Shown here piece by piece: positions 25,143 to 33,362 of a stretch of 64,000 nt of DNA (the stretch's first letter is position 1; each line of letters begins with the position of its first letter). Under the pieces are notes generated by a model. The model was not told the DNA's origin. It saw only the letters and a list, made by a program, of their open reading frames with translations, and searched no databases. This stretch comes from Streptomyces naganishii JCM 4654 (GTDB lineage: Bacteria; Actinomycetota; Actinomycetes; Streptomycetales; Streptomycetaceae), in contig NZ_BMVF01000007.1 in NCBI RefSeq assembly GCF_014650575.1, positions 248,001 through 312,000 on the forward strand, written 5' to 3'. The position numbers were made by a program, and so were the translations under genes.

Positions 25143-25309
25143 TGCGATACTCGCCGGGTGCGGTCGGCAGCCGGTGCGGCGGGCAGTCGGTGCGGCGGGT
25201 AGCCGGTGCAGTCCGCCGCCGGCGCCGCCAGCCTCCTGTGGCGCTGTCCGCCGACGCGCCCGCCGGGATGTTCGGGGCTCGTGAACCGCCGCCGCACGAA
25301 GGGACCGAC

Positions 25310-26461
25310 GTGACACGCAAGACGGTTCGCATCGCCATGAACGGCGTCACCGGGCGCATGGGCCACCGCCAGCACCTGGTGCGCTCGATCCTCGCCCTGC
25401 GCGAGCGGGGCGGTCTCGACCTCGGCGACGGCACCCTGCTGTGGCCGGAACCGGTCCTGGTCGGCCGCCGCGAACACGCGCTCAGGGCGCTCGCCGCCCG
25501 GTACGGCCTGGAGCACTTCTCGACCGACCTGGACGCCGTGCTCCGCGACCCGGACGTCGACATCTACTTCGACGCCCAGGTCACCTCGGCCCGCGAGGAG
25601 GCCGTCCGCAAGGCCGTCGCCGCCGGGAAGCACGTCTACACCGAGAAGCCCACCGCCACCGGCCTCGACGGCGCCCTGGAACTCGCCCGGCTCGCGCACG
25701 CGGCGGGCGTCCGGCACGGCGTCGTACAGGACAAGATCTTCCTGCCCGGGCTGCTCAAGCTGAAGCGGCTGGTCGACGGCGGCTTCTTCGGCCGGATCCT
25801 GTCCGTGCGCGGGGAGTTCGGCTACTGGGTCTTCGAGGGCGACTGGCAGGAGGCCCAGCGCCCGTCGTGGAACTACCGCGCCGAGGACGGCGGCGGCATC
25901 GTCGTCGACATGTTCCCGCACTGGGAGTACGTCCTGCACGAGCTGTTCGGGCGCGTGAGGTCCGTGCAGGCCCTCACCGCCACCCACATCCCCCGGCGCC
26001 GGGACGAGCACGGCAAGCCCTACGACGCCACCGCGGACGACGCCGCCTACGCCGTCTTCGAGCTCGAGGGCGGCGCGGTCGCGCAGATCAACTCCTCCTG
26101 GGCGGTACGCGTCCACCGGGACGAACTCGTCGAGTTCCAGGTCGACGGCACGGAGGGTTCCGCCGTCGCGGGCCTGCGCGACTGCCGCGTCCAGCACCGC
26201 TCCGCCACCCCCAGGCCGGTCTGGGACCCCGACGTCCCCGCCACCGAACCCTTCCGCGGGCAGTGGCAACAGGTGCCGGACAACGGCGAGTTCGGCAACG
26301 CCTTCAAGGTCCAGTGGGAGCTGTTCCTCAAGCACGTGTACGCCGGCGCCCCGTACCGCTGGGACCTCCTCGCCGGCGCCCGCGGCGTCCAGCTCGCCGA
26401 ACTGGGCCTGAAGTCCTCGGCCGAGGGCCGCCGCGTCGACGTGCCGGAGATCACGCTGTGA
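25310..26461 (+). CDS. Gfo/Idh/MocA-family NAD(P)-dependent oxidoreductase
   Basis: A 383-residue oxidoreductase of the glucose-fructose oxidoreductase/inositol dehydrogenase family. The N-terminal Rossmann part starts with VRIAMNGVTGRMG, a variant of the nucleotide loop. The conserved EKP motif, HVYTEKPTA, lies near residue 112. The C-terminal substrate domain includes MFPHWEY (~200), where the conserved His is expected. The GTG at 25310 has GAAGGGA upstream. Its stop overlaps the next start as GTGA. It probably oxidises a sugar or cyclitol as the first step of the pathway encoded by the three-gene operon. Confidence 0.87.
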   Translation: MTRKTVRIAMNGVTGRMGHRQHLVRSILALRERGGLDLGDGTLLWPEPVLVGRREHALRALAARYGLEHFSTDLDAVLRDPDVDIYFDAQVTSAREEAVRKAVAAGKHVYTEKPTATGLDGALELARLAHAAGVRHGVVQDKIFLPGLLKLKRLVDGGFFGRILSVRGEFGYWVFEGDWQEAQRPSWNYRAEDGGGIVVDMFPHWEYVLHELFGRVRSVQALTATHIPRRRDEHGKPYDATADDAAYAVFELEGGAVAQINSSWAVRVHRDELVEFQVDGTEGSAVAGLRDCRVQHRSATPRPVWDPDVPATEPFRGQWQQVPDNGEFGNAFKVQWELFLKHVYAGAPYRWDLLAGARGVQLAELGLKSSAEGRRVDVPEITL

Positions 26462-27624
26462 CCATCCGCCTGCCGGCCGCCGACGGAACCCTGCGGGCCT
26501 ACGAGCCCCGCACCGGGCCGCGGGTGCCAGGGCCCGGGGCCGCCCCCCAGGGGGCGCCGCTCACCTCCCGTACGGTCTTCGCGGCCGCGCACGTCGTGGC
26601 CGACCCGTACGCGGACGTCTCCCCGGACTCGCCCGCCGCCCTCGACTGGGACGCCACCCTCGCCTTCCGCCGCCACCTGTGGTCCCACGGCCTCGGGGTC
26701 GCCGAGGCCATGGACACCGCCCAGCGCGGCATGGGCCTGGACTGGGCGGCCGCGGCCGAGCTGATCCGCCGGTCGGCGGCAGAGGCCCGGAGCGTGGGCG
26801 GACGCCTCGCCTGCGGCGCCGGCACCGACCAGATCACCGGCGGCACCCTCGCGGAGGTCCGCCGGGCCTACGAGGAGCAGCTCGCGCTCGTCGAGGACTG
26901 CGGCGCGCAGGCGATCCTGATGGCCTCCCGCGCCCTCGCGGCCACGGCGAGGAGCGCGGAGGACTACCTGGAGGTGTACGGCCACCTGCTGCGCCAGGCC
27001 GCCGGACCGGTGATCCTGCACTGGCTCGGCCCGGTGTTCGACCCCGCCCTGGAGGGCTACTGGGGATCGTCCGACCTCGATACGGCCACCGGCACCTTCC
27101 TGGAGCTGATCGCCGCGCACCCGGCCAAGGTCGACGGGGTCAAGATCTCCCTGCTGGACGCCGGGCGCGAGATCGGCCTGCGCCGGCGGCTGCCGCGGGG
27201 CGTGCGCTGCTACACCGGCGACGACTTCCACTACCCGGAGCTGATCGCGGGCGACGAGCGGGGCTTCAGCCACGCGCTGCTCGGCGTCCTCGACCCGCTG
27301 GGCCCGCTCGCGGCCGAGGCGGTACGGATCCTGGACACCGGCGACACGGCCGGCTTCCGCGCCCTGCTCGACCCGACCGTGGCCCTCGCCCGCCACCTCT
27401 TCCAGGCCCCGACCCGCTTCTACAAGACCGGGGTCGTGTTCCTGGCCTGGCTGGCCGGCCACCAGTCGCACTTCACCATGCCCGGCGGCCTCCAGTCGGC
27501 GCGCTCCCTGCCGCACCTGGCCCGCGCCTACGAACTCGCCGACGGCCTCGGCCTGTTCCCCGACCCGGAGGTCGCGCAGGAGCGGATGCGGACCCTGCTG
27601 TCCCTGTACGGAGTGGACCAGTGA
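26458..27624 (+). CDS. DUF993 / dihydrodipicolinate synthase-like TIM-barrel protein
   Basis: A 388-residue protein of the DUF993 family, related to the class I aldolase (DapA-like) TIM barrels. The lysine expected to form a Schiff base would lie in the segment DGVKISLLD (~residue 230). Other conserved-looking blocks are HWLGPVFDPALEGYWG (~188) and YTGDDFHYPELI (~252). The GTG at 26458 overlaps the previous stop, and its own stop overlaps the third gene, so the three are translationally coupled. The likely reaction is retro-aldol cleavage or dehydration of an oxidised sugar acid, but none has been shown to my knowledge. Confidence 0.82.
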   Translation: MTIRLPAADGTLRAYEPRTGPRVPGPGAAPQGAPLTSRTVFAAAHVVADPYADVSPDSPAALDWDATLAFRRHLWSHGLGVAEAMDTAQRGMGLDWAAAAELIRRSAAEARSVGGRLACGAGTDQITGGTLAEVRRAYEEQLALVEDCGAQAILMASRALAATARSAEDYLEVYGHLLRQAAGPVILHWLGPVFDPALEGYWGSSDLDTATGTFLELIAAHPAKVDGVKISLLDAGREIGLRRRLPRGVRCYTGDDFHYPELIAGDERGFSHALLGVLDPLGPLAAEAVRILDTGDTAGFRALLDPTVALARHLFQAPTRFYKTGVVFLAWLAGHQSHFTMPGGLQSARSLPHLARAYELADGLGLFPDPEVAQERMRTLLSLYGVDQ

Positions 27625-28454
27625 GCGATCTCGCGCGTCTCAGCATCAACCAGATGACCGTACGGCAGCTGTCCCTGCCGGAACTGGCCCGTACTTGCGT
27701 CGAGTTGGGCGTACCGTGCGTCGGCCTGTGGCGCGAGCCGGTCCAGGAGTACGGCGTCGGCGCCGCCGCCGGGCTGGTCCGCGACGCCGGTCTGCGCGTC
27801 AGCACCCTGTGCCGCGGCGGCTTCCTCACCGCGACCGACCCCGGCGCCCGCGAGGCGGCCCTGGCCGACAACCGCCGCGCCGTCGACGAGGCCGCCGCCC
27901 TCGGGACCGGCACCCTGGTCCTGGTCTCGGGCGGCCTGCCGGCCGGCTCCAGGGACCTGCGCGGCGCACGCGAGCGCGTCGCGGACGCGTTGGCCGAACT
28001 CGGCCCGTACGCGGAGGGGATGGGCGTGAGGCTGGCGATCGAGCCGCTGCACCCCATGTACGCGGCCGACCGCTGCGTGGTCTCCACCCTGGCCCAGGCC
28101 CTCGACCTCGCCGAACGCTTCCCCGCCCGGCAGGTCGGGGTCGCCGTGGACACGTACCACGTCTGGTGGGACGACACCGCGCCCGCGCGGATCGCCCGCG
28201 CGGGCGCGGCCGGCCGCCTCCACGCCTTCCAGCTCGCCGACTGGACCACCCCGCTCCCCGCGGGCGTGCTCAACGGCCGCGGCCGGCTCGGCGACGGCGC
28301 GATCGACATGCGCGAGTGGAAGGGACACATGGACGCGGCCGGCTACACCGGCGCCATCGAAGTCGAGCTGTTCAGCGAGGAGTTGTGGGCGATGGACGGC
28401 CGTGAGGCGCTGGCACGGACGGCCGAGCGCTTCGTCACGCACGTGATCCGGTGA
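27621..28454 (+). CDS. Sugar phosphate isomerase/epimerase-like TIM-barrel protein
   Basis: A 277-residue xylose isomerase-like TIM-barrel protein. Candidate metal ligands lie in LAIEPLHPMYA (~residue 140), VDTYHVWW (~175), FQLADW (~202) and IEVELFSEE (~248). It is the third coupled gene of the operon (GTGA overlap with DUF993). The three enzymes, dehydrogenase, aldolase-like and isomerase, form a plausible catabolic route for a sugar or inositol derivative, under the divergent LacI regulator. No transporter or kinase is attached; a ribokinase lies 3 kb away. Confidence 0.83.
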   Translation: MSDLARLSINQMTVRQLSLPELARTCVELGVPCVGLWREPVQEYGVGAAAGLVRDAGLRVSTLCRGGFLTATDPGAREAALADNRRAVDEAAALGTGTLVLVSGGLPAGSRDLRGARERVADALAELGPYAEGMGVRLAIEPLHPMYAADRCVVSTLAQALDLAERFPARQVGVAVDTYHVWWDDTAPARIARAGAAGRLHAFQLADWTTPLPAGVLNGRGRLGDGAIDMREWKGHMDAAGYTGAIEVELFSEELWAMDGREALARTAERFVTHVIR

Positions 28455-28555
28455 CCGCTTGACGGCCTCTCGCGGGAGACAGGGGACCCCGTCGGCACAC
28501 CGGCGAGGGCGTGCCGGGCCGCGGTCGGCCGAGGCACATCGGCTGTGCGGGGGCT

Positions 28556-29167
28556 TCAGGCCCCTTCCTCCGGTGCGCGGGCGGTGCCGCCGGCCGGGGT
28601 GAGGCAGCGGCGCACGAGTGCGAGGGTGCGCTGTGTGACCGTGTCGAGGGGGGTGCCGTTCTCGACGGCGGTCAAGGCGGTGTGCAGCATTCCGGCGATC
28701 AGGTCGGCCGTGAGCGCGGGCTCGGGAGCGCCGAGTTCCCGGACGGCGGCGCGGAACGGTTCGACCTGATCCAGGTGGAGTTCCGTCAGCCGCTGCCGGC
28801 AGGCCGGAGGAAGGCCGGCGTTCATGAGGGCGACGGCGGGCCGGTGCGCGCCTTCGGCTGCCAGGCGGAGGCTTTCCGCGAAGAACGCCTCGACGCGTTC
28901 CACTGGGCCGTTCGCGGTGGCCATGGCGCGGGTGAGTGCCTCGTTGGAGCGCCGGAAGGCTTCCTCGGTGATGGTGGCCAGGAGGGCCGCCGAGGAGTCG
29001 AAGTACTGGTACACGCTGGAGCGGGCCAGGCCCGCGCGGGCGCCGACCGCCGCCGGTGTGACGGCGGCGGCGCCCTCGTTGACCAGGATGTCGATCGCCG
29101 CCCCGATCAGCGCCTCGCGTTGCTGGGCACGGTGCTCGGCGACGGTGGAGGCGTTGATCTTCGGCAT
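28556..29167 (-). CDS. TetR-family regulator of the FtsX/LolD operon
   Basis: A 203-residue TetR regulator. The DNA-binding domain is at residues ~15-60, with AAVGARAGLARSSVYQYFDS as the helix-turn-helix. The C-terminal ligand domain follows. It is the last gene of the minus-strand operon FtsX-type permease, LolD-type ATPase, TetR. It likely controls its own operon through the palindrome at 31173-31192, which lies in the promoter region of the first gene. The ligand is unknown. Confidence 0.86.
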   Translation of the reverse strand: MPKINASTVAEHRAQQREALIGAAIDILVNEGAAAVTPAAVGARAGLARSSVYQYFDSSAALLATITEEAFRRSNEALTRAMATANGPVERVEAFFAESLRLAAEGAHRPAVALMNAGLPPACRQRLTELHLDQVEPFRAAVRELGAPEPALTADLIAGMLHTALTAVENGTPLDTVTQRTLALVRRCLTPAGGTARAPEEGA

Positions 29168-29229
29168 GCGGGGCGGGCTCCTGGAGGGGTGGACAGGGCC
29201 GGGGACGCGGTGCGGGTCGGCGGCCCCCG

Positions 29230-29946
29230 TCAGGACAGGCGGCCGTCGACCATCTCGTGGACCCGGTCGGCAGCGTCCATTATCGCCGTGTCGTGGGTGA
29301 CCATGACCGTGGCCGTTCCGCGCTCGTGGGTCTGTTCGGCGATCAGCCGTACCGCCTCGGCGGACCGTACCCGGTCCAGTGCCGAGGTGGGTTCGTCCAC
29401 CAGCAGGACGGCGGGGGAGGTCATCAGGGCGCGGGCCAGGCCCGCGCGCTGGCGCTCGCCGCCCGACAGCTGGTGCGGACGGGAGCCGGCGCGGTGGGTC
29501 AGTCCGACCGCTTCGATGAGTTCGTCCGCGCGGGCCCGTGCGGTGGCGTCGAGGCGGCCGTCGATGTGCAGGGGCAGCAGGAGCTGTTCCCTCACGGTGA
29601 GGGAGGCCAGCAGGTTCGACTGCTGGAAGACGAAGCCTATGTGGTGAAGGCGGGCGGCGGTGCGTTCCTTGTCCGACAGCGCGGTCAGCTCGGTGCCGGC
29701 GATGCGCACGGTGCCCGAGGTGGGCCGTTGGAGGCCGCCGGCGACGGCGAGGAGGCTGGACTTGCCGGATCCGGAGGGGCCGACGACGGCGACGAACTCA
29801 CCGGGGGCGACGGTCAGGCCGACGTGGTCGAGGGCGGTGACGGCGGTGTCGCCGTCGCCGAGGGTGAGGGTGATGTCGTCCAGGCGCAGCCCACCGGAGC
29901 CCGCGGGGTCCGCGGCGGCCTGGTGGTCGGTGGCGGGTGTGGTCAT
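29230..29946 (-). CDS. LolD/MacB-type ABC ATP-binding protein
   Basis: A 238-residue ABC ATPase of the group that pairs with FtsX-like permeases. It has Walker A GPSGSGKSS (~57), signature LSGGERQRAGLARAL (~160), Walker B VLLVDEPTSALD (~180) and an H-loop in MVTHD (~215). Its ATG overlaps the permease stop as ATGA, so ATPase and permease are made together. The pair probably pumps or extracts lipids or peptides at the membrane rather than importing nutrients, as no binding protein is present. Confidence 0.88.
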   Translation of the reverse strand: MTTPATDHQAAADPAGSGGLRLDDITLTLGDGDTAVTALDHVGLTVAPGEFVAVVGPSGSGKSSLLAVAGGLQRPTSGTVRIAGTELTALSDKERTAARLHHIGFVFQQSNLLASLTVREQLLLPLHIDGRLDATARARADELIEAVGLTHRAGSRPHQLSGGERQRAGLARALMTSPAVLLVDEPTSALDRVRSAEAVRLIAEQTHERGTATVMVTHDTAIMDAADRVHEMVDGRLS

Positions 29947-31070
29947 CGGGTGGCTCCCAGAGCGGTCAGGGGGTCGACGGAGGTGATGCGGCGGACGGCG
30001 ACGACGGCGCCCACGGTCCCGAGGACGATGAGGAGGCCGGAGGAGGTGGCGATGGCCGGGGCGGAGAGGGAGAAGGGGGCCTTGCCGATCATCGCGCTGC
30101 CCAGGGCCAGGCCGACGGCGGTGCCCAGGGCCGTGGCTCCCGCGAGCACGGCGACGACCTGGGCGAGCGCGTCGCGCAGGATGTACCCGGTGGGGGCGCC
30201 CAGCGCCTTCATCAGGGCGATCTCGGGCCTGCGCTGGACGGTCCAGACGGTGAAGAACGCGCCGACGACCAGGGCGGAGATGACGTACAGGAATCCCTTG
30301 ATCAGGGCCATGGTGCTCGACTCGGCCTCGTAGCCGGGGGACGCGTCGAACGTGGCCTCCTTGGTCTCGGCGCGCGTGCCGGTCGCCTTTTCCACCGCGG
30401 CGATGTCGGCGCCCGGCTTCAGGGTCAGGGCGACGGCGGTGGCCTGCCGGCTCGCGGCCTCGGGCAGGTCGCCGGGCAGGCCGTAGTGCAGATGCCGCCA
30501 GGTATCGAGGTTCGCGTAGACGACGCCGATGTGGCCGTAGGAGACGGTCTCGTCGACCAGTCCCACGACCTTCAGCCGCACCCCGCTCCGGTCCGCGGTC
30601 AGCACATCACCGATCCTCACCCCGAGGTCGGCGATCTCCCGGGTGATCACGATGCCCGCACTGCCCTCCTCCAGGCCGTCGCCCTTGCTGGGACGGGGCG
30701 CCAGGGAGGAGTCCGGCGCCATGCCGAAGACGGCGAGGTTGACCTGCTCGCCCTTCTTGGCTCCCTGGGTCACCTGGGCATTGGCCAGGGTGTTGCCGAA
30801 CGGCTCCGCCCGCTCCACTCCCGGGGCCCTGGACCATGCCTGCCAGTCCTCCTGCTCCACGGTCGAACGGGAGAACTGCTCGCTGGTCGCCTTCTCGTCG
30901 AAGGCCATGTGGGTCACGGGCAGCGCACGCAGGCCGGATATGCCGGCGTCCGCCAGACCGGAGGCGAGCCCGGACAGGAGGACACCGAGCACGGCGATGA
31001 GCGCGACCACCGCGCCCATCAGGGCGAAGCGACCGCGGGCGAAGCGCAGATCGCGTAGGGCAAGGAACAC
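29943..31070 (-). CDS. FtsX-like ABC permease
   Basis: A 375-residue permease of the MacB/FtsX type. It has a first membrane helix at ~15-38, a large extracellular domain (~50-235) and three C-terminal helices (~255-365) that end in the typical RRITSVDPLTALGA. The GTG at 31070 is preferred: GGAGA is five bases upstream and the protein then starts directly before the first helix; an ATG at 31181 would add a Ser-rich leader and remove the promoter space. First gene of the operon with the ATPase and TetR genes. Confidence 0.82.
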   Translation of the reverse strand: MFLALRDLRFARGRFALMGAVVALIAVLGVLLSGLASGLADAGISGLRALPVTHMAFDEKATSEQFSRSTVEQEDWQAWSRAPGVERAEPFGNTLANAQVTQGAKKGEQVNLAVFGMAPDSSLAPRPSKGDGLEEGSAGIVITREIADLGVRIGDVLTADRSGVRLKVVGLVDETVSYGHIGVVYANLDTWRHLHYGLPGDLPEAASRQATAVALTLKPGADIAAVEKATGTRAETKEATFDASPGYEAESSTMALIKGFLYVISALVVGAFFTVWTVQRRPEIALMKALGAPTGYILRDALAQVVAVLAGATALGTAVGLALGSAMIGKAPFSLSAPAIATSSGLLIVLGTVGAVVAVRRITSVDPLTALGATR

Positions 31071-31172
31071 GGAGCTCTCCGAGCGACGAAGGAGACGAGG
31101 ACACGACAGGCCGGACACGTCGCCGTCTTTGCTTGAACTTGACGACGCGAACGTCGGCATCTTATCCGATGT

Positions 31173-31192
31173 TATCGACACACCTGTCGGTA
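31173..31192. promoter_or_regulatory. TetR-type operator in front of the FtsX/LolD/TetR operon
   Basis: TATCGACA (31173-31180) and TGTCGGTA (31185-31192) form an inverted repeat with 7 of 8 matches and a 4-base spacer. Just downstream on the minus strand are the AT-rich boxes GATAAC and GATAAG (31175-31160), likely -10 elements. Binding by the TetR protein of the operon is inferred. Confidence 0.55.
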
Positions 31193-31240
31193 CGTTGCGG
31201 GGAGGGTCCAGCCGGGGGTTCCGGCACGGGGAGGGGAAAC

Positions 31241-31274
31241 CGAGAGGGCCCGGTCCACGGACCGGGCCCTCTCG
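31241..31274 (-). terminator. Strong hairpin terminator after the ribokinase gene
   Basis: A perfect 16-base-pair stem (31241-31256 with 31259-31274; arms begin CGAGAGGGCCCGG) lies 20 bases past the ribokinase stop. It is symmetric and lies between two minus-strand genes, so it insulates the FtsX operon from ribokinase read-through. Confidence 0.8.
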
Positions 31275-31293
31275 GCTTCCTTCCCTGTACGCC

Positions 31294-32217
31294 TCACAAC
31301 GCGTCGACCTCGGCCGCCGTGGGGAACGAGTCCTGCGCGCCCCGTCTCGTGACCGCCACGGCTCCCACGCGGGCGGCGTAGGCGGCGGCGTCCGCCAGGG
31401 GGACGCCCGTGCCGAGCCGCCAGGCCAGGGCGGCGGTGAACGCGTCGCCCGCCCCGGTGGTGTCCACGGCGTCGACCTTGACCGACGGCACCCGGTCGAC
31501 CTTGTCGCCCGAGGCCACCAGCGCCCCCTCGGCCCCGAGGGTCACGACCACCGACCGGGGGCCGAGAGCGATCAGGCCCCGCGCCCACTCCCCGGGGTCC
31601 GCACCGCCGGTGCCGCCCCCCGCACCGCCGAGGATCACGTGGGCCTCGTGCTCGTTGACGATCAGCGGGTCGCAGGCTTGGAGCAGTTCGCGGGGGAGGG
31701 GCTGCGGAGGCGAGGGATTGAGGACGAAGCGCCCGCCCGCCGGCAGGTGACGTACCGTCTCCACGACGGTCTCCAGCGGGACCTCCAACTGCGCGGACAC
31801 CACCCGCGACGCCCGCACGAGCGCTGCCGACGCCCGTACGTCCTCGGGGGTGAGCCGGCCGTTGGCGCCCGGCGAGACGACGATGCTGTTGTCCCCGGAC
31901 GGGTCCACGGTGATCAGCGCGACCCCGGTCGGCGCCCCGCCGACCAGCACGCCCGCCGTGTCGACCCCGGCCGCCCGCTGCGAGTCGAGCAGCAGCCGGC
32001 CGTACGCGTCGTCACCGACCCGCGCCAGCAGGGCCGTACGGGCCCCGAGCCGCGCGGCCGCGACGGCCTGATTGGCGCCCTTACCGCCGGGATGCACGGC
32101 GAGGTCGGACCCCAGCACGGTCTCCCCGGCTCCCGGCCGCCGCTCCACCCCCACCACGAGATCGACATTGGCCGACCCCACGACCAACAGGTCGTACTCG
32201 TGGCCGTACTCGTCCAT
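31294..32217 (-). CDS. rbsK: Ribokinase (PfkB family)
   Basis: A 307-residue PfkB-family sugar kinase. It shows the ribokinase signatures: VVGSANVDLVVGVERRPGAGET at the start, HPGGKGANQAVAAARLGA (~residues 42-59), and the ATP/catalytic motif DTTGAGDAFTAAL (~247), with Asp as the catalytic base. Length is typical. The ATG at 32217 has GAGGAG nine bases upstream. It phosphorylates D-ribose or a related sugar. No rbs transporter is adjacent. Confidence 0.88.
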   Translation of the reverse strand: MDEYGHEYDLLVVGSANVDLVVGVERRPGAGETVLGSDLAVHPGGKGANQAVAAARLGARTALLARVGDDAYGRLLLDSQRAAGVDTAGVLVGGAPTGVALITVDPSGDNSIVVSPGANGRLTPEDVRASAALVRASRVVSAQLEVPLETVVETVRHLPAGGRFVLNPSPPQPLPRELLQACDPLIVNEHEAHVILGGAGGGTGGADPGEWARGLIALGPRSVVVTLGAEGALVASGDKVDRVPSVKVDAVDTTGAGDAFTAALAWRLGTGVPLADAAAYAARVGAVAVTRRGAQDSFPTAAEVDAL

Positions 32218-32279
32218 GGGAACTGTCTCCTCGCGGTGTTCAAGGGAGCGGCGGGCGGGTGGCGGAGGGCGACCACTCG

Positions 32280-32690
32280 CTATTCCTGGCCGAACAGCTC
32301 CCGCGCATCCGAGGCCCGCACGGCCTGCTGGGCCCAGCGCTCCAACTGGTCGGGATCGGTGCACGCCTCGACCCGTTCGCGGACGTCGTCGGAGACCGGG
32401 ATGCCACGCCCTTCCAGGATCCGCAGAACCATCTCGGCCTTGGCCTCGGCCCGACCTTGCACCAGGCCCTGTTCACGCCCTTCCTCACGCACCTGCTCGG
32501 CGAGCGGGTGCCGCCAGAAGTACTGGATCGCCGTCATCAGATCCCTCCACATCTGCTTCGCTCGGGCGTCTGCCAGGCGTTGTCGGGGTCGATGGTCCGC
32601 AGTGCGGTGGCCAGGGACTCCAGTATGGCCGGTGCCTGCGGCCCGCGCCCGAGGACGAGCGGACGTACCGTCACGGAGTGCCAGCCCGGG
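32280..32690 (-). pseudogene. Truncated, frameshifted remnant of a Rpn/PD-(D/E)XK-like family protein
   Basis: Two frames together give the C-terminal end of a protein type that is common in Streptomyces at about 300 residues. The first fragment (from about 32690) reads WHSVTVRPLVLGRG and runs into a stop near 32540. The second, in a different frame, holds MWRDLMTAIQYFWRHPL, the charged repeat EEGREQGLVQGRAEAKAE and the end ARELFGQE. The intact family has a nuclease-like N-terminus that is missing here. So the gene is cut at the 5' side and frameshifted near 32560. The family assignment rests on my memory of the C-terminal GRAEGRAE-type repeat and is moderate. Confidence 0.6.
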
Positions 32691-32709
32691 GATTCCGGTG
32701 ATCAACGAG

Positions 32710-33126
32710 CTAGGCCGCCGCGAGTTCGCACCACACGTACTTGCCGTGTTTGCCGTGTCCGGAGAGTGGTTGCCAGCCCCACAGGTCGGCGCAGGCGCGG
32801 ACCAGTGCCAGGCCGCGGCCGTCCTCCGCGTCGTCGTCGAGTTCGGCCAACGACTGCGGCGGCACGGGGGGTTCGGGATCGGTGTCCCACGCGCCGAGCT
32901 GGAGGGTGCCGCCGTACCAGCGGACGCGGAGGGCCGCGGGGCCTTTGGTGTGCCGTACGGCGTTGCTCACCAGCTCGGCCGCGAGCAGTTCCGCGGTGTC
33001 GGCCAGGCCGATCAGGCCGTGCAGGACGAGGATCAGGCGGAGGGTGCGGCGGCAGACGGTGACGGCGCGCGGGTCGTTCGGGATGTGGAGGGAGTACTCC
33101 CAGGGCTCTGAGGAGTCCACGGGCAT
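32710..33126 (-). CDS. HATPase-domain protein (anti-sigma factor-like)
   Basis: A 138-residue GHKL ATPase of the RsbW/SpoIIAB-like group. The N box is ELVSNAVRHT (~60). The G1 region is WDTDPEPP (~95) and the G2 region GRGLALV (~118). Streptomyces has many such proteins beside HTH-DUF5753 and DUF397 genes, as here: the pair lies 236 bases away on the opposite strand. Such modules influence development or antibiotic production in studied cases (WhiJ-like, AbaA-like), but the partner of this copy is unknown. Confidence 0.84.
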   Translation of the reverse strand: MPVDSSEPWEYSLHIPNDPRAVTVCRRTLRLILVLHGLIGLADTAELLAAELVSNAVRHTKGPAALRVRWYGGTLQLGAWDTDPEPPVPPQSLAELDDDAEDGRGLALVRACADLWGWQPLSGHGKHGKYVWCELAAA

Positions 33127-33362
33127 GCGTCAGCTCCGGTTCGAGGCGGGGTTTCGGAGAGGATCTGCGGTGGGCGGGCGGTGGCATTGCCGCAGCCGTC
33201 ATGGCAGGACGGAGTGGTGCGCTTCCGGGATCCCGGCGTTCTCGCAGCGTGTGCGTCGCGTGACTGACGGTAGGGGTTGCATGTAAGCCAAGGCAAGCCG
33301 ATCGCGTAACCTGACCCCGAACGAGGTGCGGGCGCTGGCGCGTTGAGAACGAGGAGTGGTCG

